Assembly: GCF_900537175.1 (NCBI RefSeq)
Contig: NZ_LS999834.1
Span: forward strand, 313,406 to 377,405
DNA length: 64,000 nt
From: Lentilitoribacter sp. Alg239-R112
GTDB lineage: Bacteria > Pseudomonadota > Alphaproteobacteria > Rhizobiales > Rhizobiaceae
Reading direction: 5' to 3'
A model generated the notes under the pieces. The model did no database searches, was not told the origin of the DNA, and saw only the letters and a list, made by a program, of their open reading frames with translations. Position numbers and translations under genes: made by a program. Shown here piece by piece: positions 57,998 through 64,000 of this stretch (within the stretch, counting starts at the first letter, position 1; each line of letters begins with the position of its first letter).

Positions 57998-59434
57998 ATG
58001 GAACTCACATCTCACAATTTGAAACAAAACTCGCAAGATGCGCTCAAAGATGCGCAATTGCAGCGCGCGCTTAGCAACGTTCCCAAAGGCTTCATTCAAA
58101 AACGTATTAAAGCTACGGATGCATTGCCTGAATTTGAAAGCCTTCGTGACAAAGGGGTTGAGATCAAGAAGCATACTCTGGCACACCTGGATTTATATTT
58201 GGAAGCCTATGAGAAAAAGGTAATCGAAAATGGAGGTCATGTTCACTGGGCAAAGACGGCAGAAGACGCGCGAAGAATAGCGCTTGAAATTTGCCAGAAA
58301 CACAATGCTAAAACGGTGACTAAAGGTAAATCCATGATTACCGAAGAGGTTGAGCTTAACGAGCACCTTTTAGAACATGGAATTGAACCGGTTGAGACCG
58401 ATCTTGGCGAGTACATCATTCAACTGCGGAATGAAAAACCAAGTCACATCATTGCACCTGCGATCCATGTCAATCAAAGTCAGGTGGAAGAAGATTTCAG
58501 ACGCGAACATACTCACCTTGACCCCGAACGCGACATGTCAGAGCCGGAATCTCTTCTTGCGGAAGCACGTGAAGTCCTAAGGCAGCGCTATTTTGATGCA
58601 GATATTGGATTTACAGGTGCTAATTTTTTAATCGCAGAAACCGGTTCTTCAGTCATCGTGACGAATGAGGGGAATGGTGATCTTACACAGACACTTGGCA
58701 AAGTTCATGTGGTCATGGCTTCCATTGAAAAAGTTGTTCCGACGCTTGAAGATTGCAGCCAGATCTTGCGTATTCTTGCCCGTTCTGCAACAGGGCAGGA
58801 CATGTCAGTTTACACGACACTTTCTACAGGTCCAAAACGGGAGGATGATCTTGATGGTCCAGAAGAATATCACGTTATACTTCTTGATAATGGCCGCACT
58901 GATATGCTTGGAACTGAGTTTGAAGATATGCTTCGTTGCATTAGATGCGGCGCTTGCCTAAATCATTGCCCTGTATATCACGCAATTGGCGGGCATGCCT
59001 ATGGATCGATTTACCCGGGACCCATGGGGTCTGTTCTAACACCATCGTTGGAAGGTGTGGAAAAGGGTGGAACGCTACCCAATGCATCAACCTTTTGTGG
59101 ACGATGCGAAGCTATTTGCCCTATGCGTATTCCTCTCCCAAAAATGATGCGGCATTGGCGTGAAAAAGAATTTGAAAATCATCTCCAAACCAAAACCGCG
59201 CGATATGGACTTTCGGTTTGGGCATATCTCGTTAAGCGACCAAAGATTTATCGAACGCTTATGTCATTTGCGATGCCTATTCTTTCGCTGTTTGGAGGTT
59301 CCAAACAGCGTATAACTAGCATGCCAATGTTGGGAGCGTGGACCCGCCACAGAGAGTTTCCTGCACCAGAAGGACGAACCTTTATGCAAGATTGGAACCA
59401 GCGCGAAGCGTTAAAGCAGAGTGCAAGCTCATGA
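57998..59434 (+). CDS. lutB: L-lactate utilization iron-sulfur protein LutB-like
   Basis: A 478-residue protein (ATG at 57998; a TTG at 57986 overlapping the lutA stop is also possible). The LUD domain (about 70-290) includes TKGKSMITEEVELNEHL and FTGANFLIAETGS. A ferredoxin-like part with CIRCGACLNHCPVY and CGRCEAICPMRIPLPKM binds two [4Fe-4S] clusters. It is the electron-transfer core of LutABC. Confidence 0.93.
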   Translation: MELTSHNLKQNSQDALKDAQLQRALSNVPKGFIQKRIKATDALPEFESLRDKGVEIKKHTLAHLDLYLEAYEKKVIENGGHVHWAKTAEDARRIALEICQKHNAKTVTKGKSMITEEVELNEHLLEHGIEPVETDLGEYIIQLRNEKPSHIIAPAIHVNQSQVEEDFRREHTHLDPERDMSEPESLLAEAREVLRQRYFDADIGFTGANFLIAETGSSVIVTNEGNGDLTQTLGKVHVVMASIEKVVPTLEDCSQILRILARSATGQDMSVYTTLSTGPKREDDLDGPEEYHVILLDNGRTDMLGTEFEDMLRCIRCGACLNHCPVYHAIGGHAYGSIYPGPMGSVLTPSLEGVEKGGTLPNASTFCGRCEAICPMRIPLPKMMRHWREKEFENHLQTKTARYGLSVWAYLVKRPKIYRTLMSFAMPILSLFGGSKQRITSMPMLGAWTRHREFPAPEGRTFMQDWNQREALKQSASS

Positions 59435-60108
59435 ATGATATTCGCGATAGCATCTTGGGTAGTCTCCGTACGACACTTGCCCAAAGGGCAAGCATCGAAA
59501 CACGCAAAACGATGATGGAAAACAGGCTTAAGAATAAACCATCGGGTATCATTCCCAAAAGAGGTCAGTTGAAGGCTGAGGAGCGTATTGAACTATTTGT
59601 CAAAATGGCAAGTGATGCGCAAACCGTTGTTACGCGCGTTGCTAAATATACCGATATTCCAAAGGATGTTGTAACTTATCTTCGTGCGCATAATCTTCCC
59701 TTCTCGGTCTGCTCTGGACATGATAAACGGCTTGCAAAGGCAAAATGGGCAAGTGAGCCAAATTTGGAAGTTGAAAAGCGAGCTAGCGATGGCGGTGATT
59801 TGGTCGGAATTAGCCATGCGACATCTGCCATTGCAGAAAGTGGAACCCTGCTTCTGACGTCTGGCAAAGACAATCCAACAACCATCAACTTCCTTGCCGA
59901 TCATCATATAGTGATCTTAAATGCCAAGGACATCAAAGGTGATTTGGAATCTGCACTTGGTAAGCTTAAGAAAAATGCTGATGGAAGTACCGAAATGCCA
60001 CGCGCCATTAACCTAATTACTGGTCCCTCACGTTCTGGAGATATTGAGCAGAAATTACTACTAGGTGCCCATGGACCAAGAGCCCTCAAAATCGTAATCG
60101 TTGGGTAG
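59431..60108 (+). CDS. lutC: L-lactate utilization protein LutC-like (LUD domain)
   Basis: A 225-residue LUD-domain protein. The ATG at 59431 overlaps the lutB stop (ATGA); the open frame further upstream lies inside lutB. GISHATSAIAESGTLLLTSG and NLITGPSRSGDIEQKLLLGAHGP (seen as NLITGPSRSGDIE and LLLGAHGP) are LUD family signatures. It completes the lutABC operon and converges on the GGDEF-EAL gene after 24 bases. Confidence 0.93.
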   Translation: MNDIRDSILGSLRTTLAQRASIETRKTMMENRLKNKPSGIIPKRGQLKAEERIELFVKMASDAQTVVTRVAKYTDIPKDVVTYLRAHNLPFSVCSGHDKRLAKAKWASEPNLEVEKRASDGGDLVGISHATSAIAESGTLLLTSGKDNPTTINFLADHHIVILNAKDIKGDLESALGKLKKNADGSTEMPRAINLITGPSRSGDIEQKLLLGAHGPRALKIVIVG

Positions 60109-60132
60109 TACCTAACTACAGCTTAGTTCAAT

Positions 60133-62289
60133 TTAAGCCCTTCTTCTCGAAGCCTTGCGGTTGCCAGAACTGAACTCAGTACGATTTTTTGAAAGCATAG
60201 CAATAACGCCAAATGCGGGTATAGGTTTGCAAAATGCGAACCCTTGAAGGAGGTCACACCCCATATCTGCCAGAATATCTGCGTGCTTTAAACTCTCAAC
60301 ACCTTCTGCCACAACGGCAACTTTAAAAGGGCGACTAAGTTGAATAATACTCTTAACCAAGTTCCGTTGATCTTCGCTCTCAACAATCGGGAAGATAAAC
60401 TCCCTATCGATTTTCAAGCGTTTTGGCTTCAAATATTGAAGAGATAAAATCGATGCATGCCCGGTTCCAAAATCATCAATCTCAATATCAAATCCAAGTT
60501 CCTTAAGTGCTTCAACATTCTCAATAATCTGCGTTGAATCTCTATTGATGTCTACCGTCTCGGTAATTTCAAAACTTAAGCTCCCGCGAGGAATTTTCAG
60601 CTTTTTAATCGAGCTAATAAAATTTGGATTGCCAATAGAACTAACATTTAAATTGATCGCGACACTTTTAACGGGGCAGTTCTTGTCTATCTTCCACATC
60701 GACAAATCACTCAAAGCGGCCTGCATCATCATCTTATCAATCTGCTCACCAAATCCCATATCAATAGCTTCTTCTAAAAAATCTGCCGGTGGCAACACTC
60801 CTCTTGTTGGATGGCGCCACCTTACCAATGCTTCAGCACTGATTATTTCGCGACTTTGCGCATCAAATTGAAGTTGATAATAGGGTATGAACTCTCGGCG
60901 ATTAATGGCCGAAGCAATTTCTTCGCGCAAACTTATTTTATGTTGGTGCGATGAAAAAATCTTATCGGTAAATAGCTCAAAACGGCAACCACCAAGTTGT
61001 TTTGCTTGATACAATGCCATATCAGCATTCACTAGAATATCGCTTACATCAAGTTCCATTGTGGGTGAACTCAAGTAAACTAAGTCCGCACCTATACTTG
61101 CGCTAACGTCGCAACGCTGACCTTCAAACAAGATAGGCTGTGAAAGACTATCGACAAGCGTTTTTGAAAATGCTGATAACTTTTCTTTCCCAACGGCTTC
61201 ACTCGACAAGATTACAAACTCGTCACCACCAATACGTGCCACAAAGTCGGTAGGTGCAAGACAGCTTCTAATCTTATCTGCAATACGTTCCAACACGTGA
61301 TCGCCAGCCTTATGGCCCATCGTGTCATTAACCTGCTTAAATCGATCTAGATCAATATGTAATATTGCCAACTCAGAACTGTAATCTTTCTGACTACCCA
61401 CCCGTCTTTGCAATTCTTCTTTCAGGTAACGCCTATTCGCTAACCCCGTGAGAGCATCATGCAGTGCATCATGGCCAATTTGTTCATAGGCAATTCTAAT
61501 TTTTTGGTTCTGTGTGCTTAAATTTTTTACAAGTGCACGCATTTTTTGCTTCTGTTTTGCGCTGCGTAAATAATAATATGAACTGACCAAATGAGCCGGC
61601 CAAAATATGAAAATTGCCTCCATCAATAATAAGACCATAGCAATCGAATAGAACCAATTATTGATGGAATGAGCATAATCTGCGCGATGCTTCTCAGCCA
61701 CTTTAAGTATTGTCTCCAGCCTATCATGTCGTGCATTTAGCCGCGCACCGACATCAGGGGACTGTGTAAATTTCGCAGTTTGGCTTACAACCGATTTTTG
61801 TGAAACAATATTCGCTTTATCAAGCTGATTTTCGTATTTGTTGGAAATCGCTAACGCAAGCAGATTTTCCCCATAATCGAGTAGGTGTTTTTTTAAACTA
61901 TTTGCCTCGTCAATCTGACTTTGTATGCCAGTTGAGAAGACCCTCTCCAATGGCGAATACTCCTGCAAAAGCTTTATCATTTCATCATGATTTTGTTCAT
62001 AATCAGATAATGCACGAACAACAAAGCTAGGACTTATGGCTCCAGAGAACACTTCAGGGCTGTACGATAAATGAGTTATAGCACGACTGATTGATGACTG
62101 TTGAGATGCAACGATAGAGGCTTTAGCATATTTGTCGAAAAGAAATATATTATAGCGTGTGGTAACAAATGTAATAGACGATATACCCACTAAAAGTATG
62201 AGACCGAATATGTATCCTTTCCATAGATTTTTGGGGTTCGCGCCAGAGTGAGCCAGCAATCTGCGGACAAAACGATATCGTTTGGCCAT
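60133..62289 (-). CDS. Membrane GGDEF-EAL protein (c-di-GMP turnover)
   Basis: A 718-residue membrane protein. The ATG at 62289 has GAGG six bases upstream; ATGs at 62292 and 62301 are close alternatives. Helices at about 26-46 and 213-236 flank a periplasmic domain of unknown fold. A coiled coil leads to an intact GGDEF domain (ARIGGDEFVIL, about 352-356) and an intact EAL domain (EALVRWRHP, about 482; NLNVSSIGNP; FEITETVD; DDFGTGHAS; AEGVES). No RxxD inhibitory site is visible. Both activities are possible. Tandem GATAG repeats (62306-62321) lie upstream. Confidence 0.93.
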   Translation of the reverse strand: MAKRYRFVRRLLAHSGANPKNLWKGYIFGLILLVGISSITFVTTRYNIFLFDKYAKASIVASQQSSISRAITHLSYSPEVFSGAISPSFVVRALSDYEQNHDEMIKLLQEYSPLERVFSTGIQSQIDEANSLKKHLLDYGENLLALAISNKYENQLDKANIVSQKSVVSQTAKFTQSPDVGARLNARHDRLETILKVAEKHRADYAHSINNWFYSIAMVLLLMEAIFIFWPAHLVSSYYYLRSAKQKQKMRALVKNLSTQNQKIRIAYEQIGHDALHDALTGLANRRYLKEELQRRVGSQKDYSSELAILHIDLDRFKQVNDTMGHKAGDHVLERIADKIRSCLAPTDFVARIGGDEFVILSSEAVGKEKLSAFSKTLVDSLSQPILFEGQRCDVSASIGADLVYLSSPTMELDVSDILVNADMALYQAKQLGGCRFELFTDKIFSSHQHKISLREEIASAINRREFIPYYQLQFDAQSREIISAEALVRWRHPTRGVLPPADFLEEAIDMGFGEQIDKMMMQAALSDLSMWKIDKNCPVKSVAINLNVSSIGNPNFISSIKKLKIPRGSLSFEITETVDINRDSTQIIENVEALKELGFDIEIDDFGTGHASILSLQYLKPKRLKIDREFIFPIVESEDQRNLVKSIIQLSRPFKVAVVAEGVESLKHADILADMGCDLLQGFAFCKPIPAFGVIAMLSKNRTEFSSGNRKASRRRA

Positions 62290-62559
62290 CATACACCTCA
62301 TATAAGATAGGATAGGATAGGAATTGATTATCTGTCATTTCAAACTATGGAGGAGTCATTTTACAATTATTAATAACCAGCTATAACTAATCATCATTAA
62401 AATCATTAGCGCACACGTCATTTAGAGCGCACTCATAAAAGGTTTTTATATTCAGCATGTTATAACGCATTGATCTTTAACAACTATATCCTTTTGACAG
62501 ATATTAATTTCAATATTACACAAGTATACTTAACTTGGCATGACATTTTAGGAACCCAC

Positions 62560-63618
62560 ATGACAAACTGTCACAAGCCGTTAATCTTCGACGGGCACAA
62601 TGATGTATTATTCTGCCTTTTTGAAATGAATACGCGTGATGCTGCAATAGCATTTACAAGTGGTCGCAACGGCCACATTGATTTAGCAAAATCAAAGATT
62701 GGCGGCTTTGGAGGCGGCTTTTTTGCCATCTATGTTCCCTCACCCGGGGACCTTTACGATGCACTTTCGATGATGCAGAATCCACCCTACGATCTTCCAT
62801 TACCGAGCCCTACACCGCACAAAGATGCACTTCAGACTGCCATGCACCAATTAGCATTGCTCACTGAACTGGAACGACAGGGTGCGCTCAAAATTTGCAC
62901 ACATACGTCCGAAATCAGAGCATGCTTGGAAGGCGGGACTATTGCAGCGGTTGTACATATGGAAGGCGCTGAGGCGATTGATGAAGATCTGTATGCACTG
63001 GATGTTTTCCACCGCGCAGGTCTACGTTCTTTGGGCCCTGTGTGGAGCCGACCGACAATTTTTGGCCACGGGGTACCCTTTCGTTACCCAAGCACGGGTG
63101 ACATTGGTCCCGGCCTAACTGAAGCAGGTATACGTCTCGTAAAGGCATGCGATAAACGTAGCATCATGCTTGATGTGTCACATCTCAACGAAGCTGGTTT
63201 CTGGGATATTGCGAAACATAGTTCTAAACCCATTGTTGCGACCCATTCGAATGCATATGCTCTGTGCCCTCATTCTCGTAATTTGACCGATAAACAGTTA
63301 GATGCGATCAAGGAGAGCAAAGGTATGGTCGGTCTGAACTTTGCGGTTGCCTTTACCCGCCCGGACGGTTCTATGGATGTTGATACGCCAATTGAAAGCC
63401 TAATCACTCAGCTTGACTATCTTATTACAAAACTTGGCGAAGACCATGTCGGTCTAGGCTCGGATTTTGATGGCGCGCACATACCCGACGCAATTAAAGA
63501 CGTTAGCGACTTACCGGTTCTTCGAAAAGCCATGAAAGCACATGGTTTTAATGATGAATTGATGACAAAACTTTGCCATGAGAATTGGATTTGTTTACTC
63601 GATCGCGTTTGGGAATAA
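62560..63618 (+). CDS. Membrane (renal-type) dipeptidase, M19 family
   Basis: A zinc dipeptidase of 352 residues. The ATG at 62560 has AGGA seven bases upstream and matches the family start (LIFDGHNDVL); an earlier ATG at 62470 adds no family sequence. The metal ligands are in FDGHNDVL (HxD), VVHMEGAEAI (bridging Glu), DVSHLNEAG, ATHSNAYALC and GLGSDFDGA. It probably cleaves dipeptides including those with D-residues. There is no signal peptide, so it is cytosolic. Confidence 0.94.
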   Translation: MTNCHKPLIFDGHNDVLFCLFEMNTRDAAIAFTSGRNGHIDLAKSKIGGFGGGFFAIYVPSPGDLYDALSMMQNPPYDLPLPSPTPHKDALQTAMHQLALLTELERQGALKICTHTSEIRACLEGGTIAAVVHMEGAEAIDEDLYALDVFHRAGLRSLGPVWSRPTIFGHGVPFRYPSTGDIGPGLTEAGIRLVKACDKRSIMLDVSHLNEAGFWDIAKHSSKPIVATHSNAYALCPHSRNLTDKQLDAIKESKGMVGLNFAVAFTRPDGSMDVDTPIESLITQLDYLITKLGEDHVGLGSDFDGAHIPDAIKDVSDLPVLRKAMKAHGFNDELMTKLCHENWICLLDRVWE

Positions 63619-63716
63619 TATTCTTGAATGATGAATGCCTGTAAAATGTTTGTCGCTGGACAAGCTCGGGTTTAGTACACTAAAATCATTATATAAATTA
63701 ATTGAGGGAGTATCGC

Positions 63717-64000
63717 ATGAGCGACGAACGCCAACAGGGCTTTGACACACTACAAATCCACGCAGGTGCTGAACCTGATCCTGCTACAGGAGCACGCAAT
63801 CCACCTATCTACCAATCGACAGCTTTTGTATTCAAAGATGCGGAACATGCCGCTAATCTTTTTGCACTTAAAGAAGTTGGCTACATCTATTCGCGCCTGA
63901 CAAACCCAACCGTGGGTGCATTACAGTCACGTCTGGCAGCCTTAGAAGGTGGCGCTGGCGCTGTTTGTTGCTCATCAGGTCATGCAGCGCAAATCATGGC
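63717..64000 (+). CDS. metY: O-acetylhomoserine sulfhydrylase, 5' part (runs off window)
   Basis: The first 94 residues of a Cys/Met-metabolism PLP enzyme. FDTLQIHAGAEPDPATGARN, PPIYQSTAFVFKD and YSRLTNPTVGALQSRLAALEGG are typical of MetY, which makes homocysteine from O-acetylhomoserine and sulfide. TTGAGGGAG lies before the ATG. The PLP Lys is beyond the edge. No SAM riboswitch is recognisable in the 98-base upstream gap. Confidence 0.9.
   Translation, partial: MSDERQQGFDTLQIHAGAEPDPATGARNPPIYQSTAFVFKDAEHAANLFALKEVGYIYSRLTNPTVGALQSRLAALEGGAGAVCCSSGHAAQIM

Noticed and set aside
62306..62321. GATAG tandem repeats upstream of the membrane GGDEF-EAL gene as a phase-variable element
   Set aside because: Only three units, outside the coding region and not clearly in a promoter spacer. 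Too short to claim.
63619..63716. SAM-II or SAM/SAH riboswitch upstream of metY
   Set aside because: The gap is long enough for one, but I could not trace the conserved pseudoknot sequence or its AAAAAGG-like end.

Overview
The window is a gene-dense stretch of an alphaproteobacterial chromosome, most likely order Hyphomicrobiales (Rhizobiales) and probably marine. The reasons are the gene order pmbA - cysQ-like - DUF4170 - LPLAT - waaA - lpxK followed by DUF2093 and mutL, a short-form HisG paired with HisZ, the HAD-IIA (TIGR01459 type) - ribF pair, a FrcCA-like sugar transporter and a CIRCE-controlled groESL. GC content looks low for that order (low 40s per cent by eye, not counted). I see no tRNA, rRNA, CRISPR array, insertion sequence or prophage.

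Region by region. 0-7 kb: a type I secretion locus. The 5' part of a cadherin-repeat surface protein runs off the left edge. Divergently there are two half-size ABC exporters, both with eroded ATPase motifs, and an HlyD-type adaptor. 7-15 kb: a ROK repressor facing xylA, then selO, a GGDEF-EAL protein and mutL. 15-21 kb: the lipid A/Kdo block (lpxK, waaA, a lysophospholipid acyltransferase), cysQ-like and pmbA. 21-28 kb: a Kef-type antiporter, a MATE exporter, a patatin-like hydrolase, rsmD, rluB, tadA and a lipoprotein. 28-35 kb: ileS, two SDRs, ribF and a HAD phosphatase. 35-38 kb: a sugar-type ABC importer whose binding protein resembles LuxP, controlled by what look like two LacI-type operators. 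38-42 kb: a xi-class glutathione transferase, a VOC-SRPBCC-ArsR operon and an AbrB-family membrane protein. 42-45 kb: groESL and an orphan PAS-like protein behind a CtrA-like box. 45-51 kb: hisS-hisZ-hisG, tag and two L,D-transpeptidases. 51-60 kb: glycolate oxidase glcDEF divergent from a LysR gene, a FadR-family gene and lutABC. 60-64 kb: a membrane GGDEF-EAL protein, a membrane dipeptidase and the start of metY.

How the genes work together. glcDEF and lutABC form a 2-hydroxyacid (glycolate/lactate) oxidation island with two local regulators, and a 7-5-7 dyad lies just upstream of glcD. lpxK, waaA and the acyltransferase serve outer-membrane lipid synthesis. hisS, hisZ and hisG combine histidyl-tRNA charging with the first step of histidine synthesis. 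The T1SS genes very likely export the cadherin protein.

The most unusual items are the catalytically eroded ABC exporter pair, the LuxP-like binding protein with its tandem operators and no local regulator, and the CtrA box/hairpin leader before the PAS-like gene. Several starts were moved from the longest open frame to sites with a better ribosome binding site, a stop/start overlap or family-typical N-terminus. These are stated in each entry.
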